DNA from: Deltaproteobacteria bacterium
Lineage (GTDB): Bacteria; Desulfobacterota; Desulfobacteria; Desulfobacterales; SpSt-501
Assembly (NCBI GenBank): GCA_016219005.1
Contig: JACRCN010000020.1
Coordinates: forward strand, 1-62,933
DNA length: 62,933 bases
Reading direction: 5' to 3'
Shown piece after piece: positions 25,035 to 33,560 of this stretch. The position numbers were made by a program, and so were the translations under genes. The first letter of the stretch is position 1, and each line of letters starts with the position of its first letter. The notes beneath the pieces were generated by a model, which saw only the letters and a list, made by a program, of their open reading frames with translations, made no database searches and had not been told where the DNA came from.

Positions 25035-26072
25035 ATGGACATGCTGAAGAAAATAAACGTGCAGGATGCGGTGGGGACCCAACTGGCGCACGACGTTACT
25101 GAGATCCGGCCCGGGGAGTTCAAAGGCGCGGCCTTCCGCAAGGGGCATACGGTGTGCAACGAGGATATCTGCCATCTCCAAAAGCTGGGAAAGAACCATC
25201 TCTACGTCATCGACCTCGCGGAGGACGAGATCCACGAGAACGAGGCGGCCGCCATCCTGGCCGGGGCGTTGGCCGGCGCGGGTGTCGCCTGGGAGAACAA
25301 CCCGAAGGAAGGCAAGATCAGAATGACGGCGGCCGTCGCCGGGCTGCTGCAGGTGAACACGGCGGCGCTTGCGGCCTTCAACATGGTGGAGGAGGTGATG
25401 TGCGCTACTCTTCACACCCACACCCTGGTCGCGAAAGGCAAGCTGGTGGGAGCGACGCGGGCCATTCCGCTGGTGATGAAGCGCGTGCCCATCGAGCGTG
25501 CGGCGGCCATCGCCCGTCAGAACGGCGGAGTCCTGTCGGTGCGGGCGCTGCGCAAGGCCAAGGCCGGCATCGTGGTGACCGGCAGCGAGGTTTTCAACGG
25601 TTTGATCCAGGACCGCTTCGCGCCGATCCTGACCGAGAAGGTAACTGCGTTGGGTTCGGAAGTGGCCGGGGTGGCTTTCGCACCGGACGACACCGACCTG
25701 ATCCGCCAAGCAATCATATCGCACCTCGAAAACGGCTGCGACCTCATATTGCTGAGCGGTGGAATGAGCGTCGATCCGGACGACGTCACCCGCCTGGCGA
25801 TCCGGCAGGCCGGGGCCACCGAGATGCACTATGGGGCATCGGCCTTGCCCGGCGCCATGTTCCTCTCGGCCCGGATCGGCGATGTGCCGCTGCTGGGGGT
25901 GCCGGCCTGCGGGCTGTATCACCGCACCACGGCCCTGGACCTGGTGCTGCCGCGGATCCTGGCCGGCGAGCGCATCGGCAAGAAAGAACTCGCCTTTTTC
26001 GGGCACGGCGGCCTGTGCCAGGACTGCCGGGAGTGCGTGTTCCCGAACTGTGCGTTCGGCAAGGGGGCTTGA
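25035..26072 (+). CDS. Molybdopterin-binding (MoCF-domain) protein with Cys-rich tail
   Basis: A 345-residue protein with a MoaB/Mog-type molybdopterin-binding domain at about 165-310. The signature is LILLSGGMSVDPDDVTRLA with upstream KAGIVVTGSEVFNG. The N-terminal part (about 1-160) resembles the MoeA-like lead of this subgroup (HTHTLVAKGKLVGATRAIPL). The tail FFGHGGLCQDCRECVFPNC is a four-Cys motif, C-x2-C-x2-C-x4-C. It probably acts in Mo-cofactor completion for ArrA. A decayed copy of the tail occurs near 31340-31419. Confidence 0.88.
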   Translation: MDMLKKINVQDAVGTQLAHDVTEIRPGEFKGAAFRKGHTVCNEDICHLQKLGKNHLYVIDLAEDEIHENEAAAILAGALAGAGVAWENNPKEGKIRMTAAVAGLLQVNTAALAAFNMVEEVMCATLHTHTLVAKGKLVGATRAIPLVMKRVPIERAAAIARQNGGVLSVRALRKAKAGIVVTGSEVFNGLIQDRFAPILTEKVTALGSEVAGVAFAPDDTDLIRQAIISHLENGCDLILLSGGMSVDPDDVTRLAIRQAGATEMHYGASALPGAMFLSARIGDVPLLGVPACGLYHRTTALDLVLPRILAGERIGKKELAFFGHGGLCQDCRECVFPNCAFGKGA

Positions 26073-26078
26073 GGGAGA

Positions 26079-26113
26079 GGCTCGATGGGTTGCGATGAAT
26101 CTCTCATCGAGCC
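26079..26113 (+). terminator. Hairpin at the end of the arr operon
   Basis: Arms GGCTCGATG (26079-26087) and CATCGAGCC (26105-26113) pair perfectly over a 17-nt loop just past the molybdopterin-binding gene. No T-run follows, so it may slow or stabilise rather than terminate. The remaining bases up to 26247 hold no gene. Confidence 0.4.
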
Positions 26114-26247
26114 CGAACGGATTCACAAATGATATCCGCTCCCGGTTTTTGAACTCACGGCCGCCGTGTCTGTGATGAACGGCTTGCCGGTGATCTGCCG
26201 GCTCAACAGCCTGCATTCTTACCAACATTCTGATCGAGGTAAGAAGA

Positions 26248-27282
26248 ATGCCGATCATCGACCGTTTTTTTGAGCGCGGACGGAAGTTCCTGGGTTCCAG
26301 GTACCCGGTGATGTGCGGCGCCATGACGTGGATCAGCGACCCGGGGCTGGTGAGCTCGGTCTGCAACGCCGGCGGATTCGGTCTGCTGGCGGGGGGCAAC
26401 GCCCCGCCGGATATCCTTCGCAGCCAGATCCGACTGACCCGCGAATTGACCGCCTGCCCGTTTGGGGTGAACGTCATCACCCTGGCGCCCAACTACCTGG
26501 AGCATTTGAAGCTCGTCTGCGACCTGGGATGCGAGTTCGCGGTTTTCGCCGGAGGCATCCCCAAGAAAAACGAGATTCAGCAGGTCAAGGCCTGCGGGGC
26601 CAGGACCATTTGTTTCGCCTCTACCGAGCCGCTGGCCATGAGCCTGATCGACCGCGGCGCCGACGCGCTGATGCTGGAGGGCTCCGAGGCCGGGGGCCAC
26701 ATCGGGCCGGTTGCCCTGTCCGTGCTGATCCAGCAGATTCTTTTCCAGATCGACGATGTACCGGTCTTTATTGCCGGAGGAATCGCTACGGGTCGGATGA
26801 TGGCGCACCTGCTGATGATGGGTGCGGCGGGCATCCAGATGGGCACCCGCTTTGTTCTGTCGGAAGAATGCGCCGCTCATCAGAATTTCAAGGAGGCCTT
26901 CAAGCGGGCAAAGGCCCGGGATGCAGTGGCCACCCCGCAGTTCGACAGCCGCCTGCCGGTCATTCCCGTCCGAGCCCTCAAAAACGAAGGGTCCGCCGAG
27001 TTCGGGAAGCTCCAGATGGAACTCCTGCACAAGCTGGATGAAAACATCATCACCCGCGAGGAAGCCCAGTTCGAGGTGGAGCGTTTCTGGGTCGGTGCGT
27101 TGCGCCGCGCGGTGGTGGACGGAGATGTGGCCAAAGGATCCCTGATGGCCGGCCAATCGGTGGGGCTGGTGAAAGAGATCAAGCCGCTCAAAGCCATCAT
27201 CGAGGAAATGGTGGTTGAAGCGGAAGCCGAGATGCAGCGGCTGAAGCGGCTGTTCGCAGAGGCATACGCCGATCGCCCCTGA
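26248..27282 (+). CDS. Nitronate monooxygenase/FabK-like flavoprotein
   Basis: A 344-residue FMN TIM-barrel protein of the NMO/enoyl-reductase II family. FMN-binding features are MCGAMTWISDPGLVSS at the N-terminus, EGSEAGGHIGPVALSVL for the phosphate/His loop and VFIAGGIATGRMMAH. In anaerobes such proteins more often act as enoyl reductases or uncharacterised flavoproteins than as oxygen-using nitronate monooxygenases. It starts a plus-strand run of flavin proteins after the arr operon. Confidence 0.88.
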   Translation: MPIIDRFFERGRKFLGSRYPVMCGAMTWISDPGLVSSVCNAGGFGLLAGGNAPPDILRSQIRLTRELTACPFGVNVITLAPNYLEHLKLVCDLGCEFAVFAGGIPKKNEIQQVKACGARTICFASTEPLAMSLIDRGADALMLEGSEAGGHIGPVALSVLIQQILFQIDDVPVFIAGGIATGRMMAHLLMMGAAGIQMGTRFVLSEECAAHQNFKEAFKRAKARDAVATPQFDSRLPVIPVRALKNEGSAEFGKLQMELLHKLDENIITREEAQFEVERFWVGALRRAVVDGDVAKGSLMAGQSVGLVKEIKPLKAIIEEMVVEAEAEMQRLKRLFAEAYADRP

Positions 27283-27304
27283 TTTTTTTGAGGAGGGAAA
27301 CGCC

Positions 27305-27964
27305 ATGACCGTCAAATTCAACCAGTATTGGAGGATAGACCCGGAGAAGGCCCAAGAATACGAAAAATTTATGCTGACCAAATATATTCCAGGAGTCAAT
27401 CAGCTCGGAATCCACATTGTTGCCGGATGGGTGGTTCTGGTGGGCGGATACAGTGAAATCCTGTGTGAAGGAACTACCACCGACCTGCACCTGCTTGAAA
27501 CGGCACTGACGCACCAAAAATATAAAGAGCTGAACAACGAGCTTTTGAATTGTATCAAAAGCTATAAAACAAAAGTCCTTGTTTCAAGCGGTAGAAAGGA
27601 TGCCTATTCCAAGGACATCAAGATCAGTACGATCAAATTCACCCAAGCATGGGATGTCGTCAGCAAGAACAGCGGGGACTACCAGAAATATAGCATGGAA
27701 AGCTTCTACCCCTGCCTTGAAGAATTGGGCATCAAGGTCGCGGGGGAATGGGAGGTCATCATCGGTGACGGTCCACGCATCATTTGCGAAGGCAGAGCCG
27801 ATGAGGCGCATAATCTGGTTGAGCGACTTCAAAGTGCCAGATTCCAAAAGGTCAGAAAAGAACTCAAGCAGTTTGTTGAAAACTACGAGAGCCGTATTCT
27901 GACTTTCCATATCCAAAAAGTGGAAGGCTACAAATCGCAGAGGTATCAGTTCGTTGCCGGATAG
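27305..27964 (+). CDS. Duplicated-domain protein of unknown function
   Basis: A 219-residue soluble protein with two similar halves. Half 1 (about 1-95) has KFNQYWRIDPEKAQEYEKFM, GIHIVAGWVVLVGGYSEILC and a YKELNNELLNCI helix. Half 2 (about 105-210) repeats this as KFTQAWDVVSKNSGDYQKYS, GIKVAGEWEVIIGDGPRIIC and FQKVRKELKQFV. The pattern of strands and helices suits a dimeric alpha-beta (ferredoxin-like) barrel made within one chain. I do not recognise the family. It lies between the NMO-like and SQR-like genes with 22- to 28-bp gaps. Codon use is more AT-rich than its neighbours. Confidence 0.75.
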   Translation: MTVKFNQYWRIDPEKAQEYEKFMLTKYIPGVNQLGIHIVAGWVVLVGGYSEILCEGTTTDLHLLETALTHQKYKELNNELLNCIKSYKTKVLVSSGRKDAYSKDIKISTIKFTQAWDVVSKNSGDYQKYSMESFYPCLEELGIKVAGEWEVIIGDGPRIICEGRADEAHNLVERLQSARFQKVRKELKQFVENYESRILTFHIQKVEGYKSQRYQFVAG

Positions 27965-27991
27965 ATTTCAACCTTCGGGGAGGAAAATGAG

Positions 27992-29224
27992 ATGAGAAAA
28001 ATCCTGATTTTAGGTGCGGGCGCCGGCGGCACCATCGTTGCCAACATGCTGCGCAAGGAGCTGAAAGAATCGGAATGGCAGATCACCATTATCGACCGAG
28101 ATGAGCGCCACCATTACCAGGCCGGCTACCTGTTCATTCCCTTCGGGATTTACGGAGAACAGGATGTGCTGAAGCCTAAAAAGGAATTCATCCCGCAAGG
28201 CGTGGAGTTTGTGGTCGATAAAGTGGTGAAAATCGACTCGACGCAAAGGCAGGTTGAAACCCTCAAGGGGCAGCATGAATACGATTGGCTCGTAATAGCG
28301 ACCGGCTGCGATATTCAGCCCTCGGAGATCAACGGCATGCCGGACGGCTGGCGAAAAGACATCTTCGATTTTTACACCCTGGAGGGCGCCCTGGCGCTGC
28401 GCAAGCAATTGAAGTACTTCAACTCCGGCAAGGTAGTCCTCAATATCGCCGAGTTTCCTTACAAATGCCCTATCGCCCCGCTGGAGTTCGTGTTCATGGC
28501 GGACTGGTTTTTCACCGTAAACGGAGTTCGGGACAAGGTCGAAATCGAATTCGTAACCCCTTTGGACAATGTCTTCACCAAGCCGGTTGCCGCCAAGACG
28601 CTGGCCGCCGTTGCCGCCAAGAAAAACATCAAGGTGACCCCTTACTTTGATCTGGCCCAGGTCAATGCCGGAGAAAAAACCATTGAATCACACAAAGGGC
28701 AAAAAGTCGGTTACGATCTGCTGGTGGCCATCCCCCCCAACATGGGAGCCCAGGCGCTGATCGATTCCGAAATCAGCGATCCCGTGGGCTTTGTGCCCAC
28801 CGACAAGCATACGTTAAAGGCCAGCAAGTTCGATCGGATCTACGTCATCGGCGACACGACCAATGTTCCTACCTCCAAGGCCGGCTCCGTGGCCCACTAC
28901 ATGGCCTACACCCTTGTTGAAAACCTGGTTCGCGAAATCGACGGCCACCCGCCACTGCCGAAGTTTGACGGCCATGCCACCTGTTTTCTCGCTTCGGGCT
29001 TCGAAAAGGCGATTCTGCTGGATTTCAACTACGCCGTTGAGCCGTTGCCGGGCAAGTTTCCGTTTCCCGGCATGGGTCCCTTCAGTTTGCTGCAGGAAAG
29101 CCTCAGCAACCACTGGGGCAAAATGATGTTCCGTTGGGTCTACTGGAATCTCATGATGAAGGGGCTCGATCTGCCGCTTGAACCGCAGATGAACCTGGCG
29201 GGCAAGATCCGGCAGGCCGCGTGA
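27992..29224 (+). CDS. Sulfide:quinone reductase-like FAD oxidoreductase
   Basis: A 410-residue flavoprotein of the SQR/FCC-B family. The FAD motif is LILGAGAGGTIVANML, with ATGCDIQPSE at the second site and VIGDTTNVPTSKAGSVAHY near the C-terminus. Redox cysteines at ATGCDIQ and PYKCPIAPLE fit an SQR-like polysulfide relay. The C-terminal region (about 355-395) is hydrophobic/amphipathic (FPFPGMGPFSLL, WVYWNLMMKGL), the usual monotopic membrane anchor. It likely passes electrons from sulfide or another thiol to quinone. DUF1641 follows at once. Confidence 0.88.
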   Translation: MRKILILGAGAGGTIVANMLRKELKESEWQITIIDRDERHHYQAGYLFIPFGIYGEQDVLKPKKEFIPQGVEFVVDKVVKIDSTQRQVETLKGQHEYDWLVIATGCDIQPSEINGMPDGWRKDIFDFYTLEGALALRKQLKYFNSGKVVLNIAEFPYKCPIAPLEFVFMADWFFTVNGVRDKVEIEFVTPLDNVFTKPVAAKTLAAVAAKKNIKVTPYFDLAQVNAGEKTIESHKGQKVGYDLLVAIPPNMGAQALIDSEISDPVGFVPTDKHTLKASKFDRIYVIGDTTNVPTSKAGSVAHYMAYTLVENLVREIDGHPPLPKFDGHATCFLASGFEKAILLDFNYAVEPLPGKFPFPGMGPFSLLQESLSNHWGKMMFRWVYWNLMMKGLDLPLEPQMNLAGKIRQAA

Positions 29225-29238
29225 AGGAGGAACATGCC

Positions 29239-29895
29239 ATGACGAAGGAAGACCAGATTCTGAATCGCCTCGAGCACCTGGAAAACCAGATTGCACCCTT
29301 GATGGCTTCCGCCAAGGCCCTCGGCGAGCTACGCGAAGAATTGGCGCCGCGCGTCAACGAAGCCGTTCAGGCGCTGATCGTCGAGCTGGCGGATGTCGAG
29401 GCCGATTTCCAGATGGAGGACTTTATTTTCCTGATCAAAAAATTGATGCGCAACATAAAAAATCTGAACTTCATGCTGGAGCAAATGAAAAATTTGATCG
29501 ATTTCGCACTGACGGCTGAGCCCCTGCTCAAGTCCACCATGCCGCAGGTGATATCCTACCTCGACGATCTGGAGCAGCGAGGTGTGCTGCGCTTGCTCGG
29601 CACCGGTATGGAGGTTCTCAAAAAAGTGGGCGCGTCCTACTCGGCCGAAGCGTTGCAGCAGACCGCTGACGGGATGGTGCGCCTGGCGGGGGTCCTGAAG
29701 AAGCTGACCGTCCCGGGAGCGTTGGACCTCATAGACAGCGCCGCCGATCTGCCAACCCGGGTGAATGTGTCCGGCGCCCAGGCGATCGGAGCATGGGGTA
29801 TGCTGCGGGGCATGGGAGACCCGCAAGTCCAGCAGGGACTGGGTGTTTTGCTGGAATTTACAAAAGGACTGGCCTCATTGAGAACGCAACAATAA
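29239..29895 (+). CDS. DUF1641 protein
   Basis: A 218-residue helical protein of DUF1641, a family commonly encoded next to SQR-type flavoproteins. It opens with a coiled-coil-like stretch (ILNRLEHLENQIAPLMASAK) and ends with the conserved region AIGAWGMLRGMGDPQVQQGL. No cofactor motif is visible. The start at 29239 follows GGAGG. Its function is unknown; the association suggests a partner or scaffold for the flavoprotein. Confidence 0.88.
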   Translation: MTKEDQILNRLEHLENQIAPLMASAKALGELREELAPRVNEAVQALIVELADVEADFQMEDFIFLIKKLMRNIKNLNFMLEQMKNLIDFALTAEPLLKSTMPQVISYLDDLEQRGVLRLLGTGMEVLKKVGASYSAEALQQTADGMVRLAGVLKKLTVPGALDLIDSAADLPTRVNVSGAQAIGAWGMLRGMGDPQVQQGLGVLLEFTKGLASLRTQQ

Positions 29896-29912
29896 AGGAA
29901 AGGAGGCAGAAA

Positions 29913-30089
29913 ATGCCCGAACCCGAAGATGTTCAATTCGAATGCACAGCCTGTCATAAAGACGTCAAGAGCAATTCCGGCGAGGTGATGACCGAATGCC
30001 GGCTTTGCGGCCGCCTGCATTGCTCGGACTGCGTCGACGAATATGGCCGCTGCGTGGACTGCGCCGGCAAAAAATCATCTGACAAGTAG
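29913..30089 (+). CDS. Small double zinc-finger protein
   Basis: A 58-residue protein made almost wholly of two treble-clef or RING-like Cys pairs: FECTACHKD, ECRLCGRLHCSDC and RCVDCAGKK. A strong AGGAGG lies before the ATG. It could bind zinc or an Fe-S centre. It ends 76 bp before the FAD reductase gene and follows DUF1641 closely. No family name is assigned. Confidence 0.7.
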   Translation: MPEPEDVQFECTACHKDVKSNSGEVMTECRLCGRLHCSDCVDEYGRCVDCAGKKSSDK

Positions 30090-30165
30090 GCGATTAGGCA
30101 GCGCCTCTTATAGTCCAGTCGGTTCTTCAACGCGGCTTGTAACGAAATAACGGAAGATTATTTCA

Positions 30166-31269
30166 ATGACGCTTTATGATGTGGTGATTGTCGGGGCGGG
30201 GCCGGGCGGGGTCGCCTGCGCGATCAAGGCGTCTGAAAAAGGGCTTAAATATTTGGTCCTTGAAAAAGGAAAGAGCCTATTTCAGGGCATTATCGACTCT
30301 TATCCACGCGGCAAAAGGGTGTACCCCACCATCCCCAAGAGCGAGCCGGGGCCCTTTCCGATCGAGGACCTTATGCCCGATTCGAACAACGACCCGGTGG
30401 AAGAGTACCTGATCAAAATCGAAACGTGCGTGCGCAAACACAGGATCAGAGTCAATCTCAACGAAGAATTCTTAGACATCAAGAGAGAACAGGGTGAATT
30501 CAACGTGATCACCCGGCAGAGCCGCTACCGCACGCGCAATATCGTGCTGGCCTTCGGCAGCAACATCCCGGTTGAATTGGGCGTATACGGCGAGGCCAAA
30601 ACGGTGGCCCGCAAGCTTGACAATCCGGCCGAACACATAGGCGCACCAACCCTCGTTCTAGGTGGTGGGAATGCCGCCGCAGACGTTGCCGCCACGCTGT
30701 CAAAAGCCAAGCGGGCGGCAGACGACCATACGCCCGTCTACTGGGGCCATAAGAAAGAGCACTTCAAGGTCGATAAGGAAGTGGCCCGCGACCTTGGAGA
30801 AGAGATTCTTTTGGGCGGCAACATCAAGATACTTCCGGCCGTTGTCCCCAAAATAGGCGAAGTGGATAAAGACGGCGTGGAGCGGTTGTTGGTTCAGACC
30901 CAAAATGTTCAACTGGGCCAGGGGGTTGAATTGCAGCAGGGCATGAGCTTTCCCATGAAACACGTGATCGCCTGCATAGGGACGCAAGGGCCTTCACCTT
31001 TGTTTGATCGGTTGAGTATCCAGCAGATCACCTGCACCGAGGGAATCTGCAAGATCGGGAAAGAAGGCGCCCGCCTTATCCTGCTGCGACCGCCATACCA
31101 GACCAGCATCCGGGGCATTTACGCCGTCGGAGGGGCAATCAGCCCGGCCTATATTGAAATTGAAGAGCAGGGCAGCTTCAAGGAACGCAAACACTCAAAC
31201 TTGATTTTCACAGCAGTGCGAGATGCCGTTGAGGCCGTGGAACATATCGCTGCTTCATCAGATCAATAA
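30166..31269 (+). CDS. Thioredoxin-reductase-like NAD(P)/FAD oxidoreductase
   Basis: A 367-residue two-dinucleotide-fold flavoprotein. FAD motif: VVIVGAGPGGVACAIKA; NAD(P) motif: TLVLGGGNAAADVAATL; late FAD motif: GIYAVGGAISPAYIEIEEQG. The CxxC of true thioredoxin reductases is absent, so it belongs with the YpdA/ferredoxin-NADP-reductase-like group. It could reduce a bacillithiol-like disulfide, a ferredoxin or the adjacent redox proteins. Substrate is not deducible from sequence. Confidence 0.85.
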   Translation: MTLYDVVIVGAGPGGVACAIKASEKGLKYLVLEKGKSLFQGIIDSYPRGKRVYPTIPKSEPGPFPIEDLMPDSNNDPVEEYLIKIETCVRKHRIRVNLNEEFLDIKREQGEFNVITRQSRYRTRNIVLAFGSNIPVELGVYGEAKTVARKLDNPAEHIGAPTLVLGGGNAAADVAATLSKAKRAADDHTPVYWGHKKEHFKVDKEVARDLGEEILLGGNIKILPAVVPKIGEVDKDGVERLLVQTQNVQLGQGVELQQGMSFPMKHVIACIGTQGPSPLFDRLSIQQITCTEGICKIGKEGARLILLRPPYQTSIRGIYAVGGAISPAYIEIEEQGSFKERKHSNLIFTAVRDAVEAVEHIAASSDQ

Positions 31270-31606
31270 TTGCACGCAACCGCTTCCCCGGGGTGATGGA
31301 TATGCTGCGCGAGAAGGCCTTGGCAGAGCGCGTCGATATCCTTTTTCGGGCACGGCGGCCTGTGTCAGGGCTGCCCGGAGTGCGGATTCCCGAACTGTGC
31401 GTTCGGGAAAGAGGCTTAACAAGGCTGTTGCCGCCATCTCTGCTGGCGGTGGTCAGCGATGCATTGGCCGACGGGGGATATCCATGCCTTGCCGCGCCGC
31501 TATTGACCCGTTGAGAGGATTTGTTTTATCATGCAAGGAATTGGATGCCGTTGAACCTCAAGCCTGCCGTTTGGCGTCCCTTGCCCGGTAAAGGGAGGTG
31601 GCGGTT
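31270..31606 (+). other. Intergenic stretch holding a gene remnant
   Basis: These 337 bases separate the FAD reductase from the HdrC-like gene. The only recognisable content is the decayed 3' end of a molybdopterin-binding gene (next entry) and a GGGAGG ribosome site at 31593-31598 for the following gene. Confidence 0.6.
31299..31419 (+). pseudogene. Decayed C-terminal end of a second molybdopterin-binding gene
   Basis: Bases 31342-31419 encode FFGHGGLCQGCPECGFPNC and a stop, nearly the same as the C-terminus of the protein ending at 26072 and clearly related at DNA level. Upstream similarity (LAERV against LAGERI) continues in another frame, so at least one frameshift lies near 31340. No N-terminal part is present. 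This is a leftover of a duplicated or lost moeA-like gene. Confidence 0.75.
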
Positions 31607-32554
31607 ATGAACGTGAAGATCATGCCCTCCCTGCCTGTGGTTCCGCAGCCGAAGCTGCGCCGGCTGATCGATGCCGGCGGGCTGGCCGACAGCACCATGT
31701 GCTGGACCTGCAGCTCCTGCGACTCGGAGTGCCCGGTCGAAATCGCCACCAGCCGGCTCCGCCCCCAGAGAATCGTGCGGTTTGCAAATCTGGGGCTGAT
31801 CGAAGAGCTGATCGTGCTGCCCGAAATCTGGTACTGTCTCACCTGCCGGCGCTGCAACCGGGTGTGCCCGAACCTCGTCAAACCGGAAACGCTGATTCGA
31901 TACGCTCGGGCGGAAGCCGTGCGCCGCGGTGTGGTATCCGCCGCCGCCGCAACAGCCTACTACGATCTTTTCCGGCGCTTTCAGCGGGTCCGCTGGCATG
32001 TGGCGAGCCGCTGCCTGCATGGAAATGTCGAACTTCCGACCGAGGCCGATTGGCGGCGCTGGCTGCGGACCCCGATCCCGGTTTCGACCGCGCGCGTGCC
32101 CTTCGCAAATCTCTTCAAAGGCAGCAAGCCTTTCCGGACGGCGGTCGGGGCGGCCGGGGTTTCCGATTGTTTCACCTGCGGCGAGTGCAGCAGCGCCTGC
32201 CCCATCTCCGGCGAGCGCGGCGCTTTCGACCCCCGGTTCATCTTCCGCATGGTCAATCTCGGGCTTCAGGACGAGCTCCTGCAGTCGCCGTCCATTTGGC
32301 TGTGCCTGGAATGCGGCCGCTGCACCGACGCCTGCACGCAGAAGGTCGACGGGTGCCTGATGATCGCCCGGCTCAGGGAACTCGCCGCCCGGGAGGGCAG
32401 GGTGAGCGACGATTTTGCCTTGCGCCTGCGACAGGCCCAACAGCCAATTTTCATGCGGCTGGTCGACGAAATCGATTGTCTGCTAGGCGTGCAGGCCGCG
32501 GCCGGTTCCCGGATCCGTTCACCGGAATGCCTGCCTGCCATTGAGTGTGTCTGA
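31607..32554 (+). CDS. Four-cluster HdrC-like ferredoxin
   Basis: A 315-residue protein with two HdrC-like units, each holding two [4Fe-4S] motifs: CWTCSSCDSECP and CLTCRRCNRVCP (about 35-90), then CFTCGECSSACP and CLECGRCTDACT (about 190-245). HdrC proteins carry electrons in heterodisulfide-reductase-type complexes. No HdrA or HdrB lies next to it. The internal duplication is unusual. Start ATG 31607 is 8 bp after GGGAGG. It probably acts as an electron wire for the flavoproteins upstream, which is inference. Confidence 0.85.
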   Translation: MNVKIMPSLPVVPQPKLRRLIDAGGLADSTMCWTCSSCDSECPVEIATSRLRPQRIVRFANLGLIEELIVLPEIWYCLTCRRCNRVCPNLVKPETLIRYARAEAVRRGVVSAAAATAYYDLFRRFQRVRWHVASRCLHGNVELPTEADWRRWLRTPIPVSTARVPFANLFKGSKPFRTAVGAAGVSDCFTCGECSSACPISGERGAFDPRFIFRMVNLGLQDELLQSPSIWLCLECGRCTDACTQKVDGCLMIARLRELAAREGRVSDDFALRLRQAQQPIFMRLVDEIDCLLGVQAAAGSRIRSPECLPAIECV

Positions 32555-32879
32555 TCGTGGCAGGTTTCGCTAAAAGCTCGTCTTGCATCGTGAGTTCCCC
32601 GAATTCCCTCATCTCCGCACCCGGTCCGGCTTGACCCGGAGTTTCCTCCCGTTCCTTCAACGAAACATCGATGCCTGAAGTCTCCTTGTCGCGCCACTTC
32701 TCCAGCCGGTAGATCGCCTCCCCTTTGGGCACGGTTTTTTACCGCAAATCCCCGTCAGGGAAAACCGGGGCCTCTATAATCGCCCGGCTCTCTTTCAAGT
32801 TTTTTCACCTGGTGCCGATAGACCAAAAATAGAGTAGGACAAAAGCTTGCGATTCCGAATCGTCCGAAGGGACTCGACC
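32555..32879. other. Intergenic region, weak hairpins only
   Basis: These 325 bases hold no gene I can support. Two short stems are visible: CGGT/ACCG around 32732-32744 and CCCCG/CGGGG (32750-32754, 32766-32770). An open minus-strand frame here has no recognisable domain and runs into the HdrC-like gene. A ribosome site (AAGGGA) precedes the next ATG. Confidence 0.5.
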
Positions 32880-33560
32880 ATGCAAATCAAAAAATCTCAA
32901 TTGGTTTTGGGTGCGACTTTATCGTTGCTTGCCACGTTGGGCTGGCTCTACCATCCCAACCAAAGCTTTGCCGATGAAACCGAGATTACGATGCTCTCGG
33001 TTTTCAAGTTTGCCGGCGGCATGGCTTCCGCCTTTATGGTCCACGAGGGAGCACACTTTGCAGTCGCTAAAATTACCGGAACCCATTTGGGTTGGGAGGT
33101 GGGAAACTATAACCAGCCGATTGCCTTTACGGAAAATGCCAAAGACGACTCCGATGGAGTTGCCGTCTATTCAGCGGGATTGGTTGCTCAGGTGTTGAGC
33201 TCCGAGGTTATTTTGGATGTCGACAGGATCAATAAAAATGATGCGTTTGTAAGGGGAATGATGGCCTGGAATATCGTAAACCCGATCATGTATGCGTTGG
33301 ATTACTGGTTCATTCATATTTCCAACGACCAGAACGGCGACTCCTATCAGGGCGATTTGCAAGGGATCGAGCATTATTCCAGCGAGCGAACGGCCAATAT
33401 TTTCGCAGGCTCGATGGTCGCGCTCGCCACCTTACAGGGCTACCGGTTTTTGAAGACCCAATCCTGGGCACCGGAGTGGATCAAGGATAAAACCCAGAAT
33501 CTCCAATTCATGAATACGCCCGACGGCGGATTTTTTTTGGGCCTTAAAATCGATTTCTGA
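32880..33560 (+). CDS. Membrane protein with HEGAH motif (M50-like metallopeptidase candidate)
   Basis: A 226-residue protein with an N-terminal hydrophobic segment (about 7-24), a second hydrophobic stretch (about 40-55) that leads into MVHEGAHFAVAKITG (HExxH at 55-59), and a later NIVNPIMYALDYW. The HExxH inside a membrane helix plus a downstream NP/D motif recall site-2 (M50) proteases, but the protein is short and otherwise unlike the family members I know. GC content and codon use are lower than in the flanking genes, suggesting transfer. Its 3' end overlaps the convergent selenoprotein candidate by 17 bp. Confidence 0.6.
   Translation: MQIKKSQLVLGATLSLLATLGWLYHPNQSFADETEITMLSVFKFAGGMASAFMVHEGAHFAVAKITGTHLGWEVGNYNQPIAFTENAKDDSDGVAVYSAGLVAQVLSSEVILDVDRINKNDAFVRGMMAWNIVNPIMYALDYWFIHISNDQNGDSYQGDLQGIEHYSSERTANIFAGSMVALATLQGYRFLKTQSWAPEWIKDKTQNLQFMNTPDGGFFLGLKIDF

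Noticed and set aside
32451-32732. Minus-strand open frame between the HdrC-like and HEGAH genes
   Set aside because: It has no recognisable domain, starts at a GTG without a good ribosome site and runs into the coding strand of the HdrC-like gene. Treated as chance.
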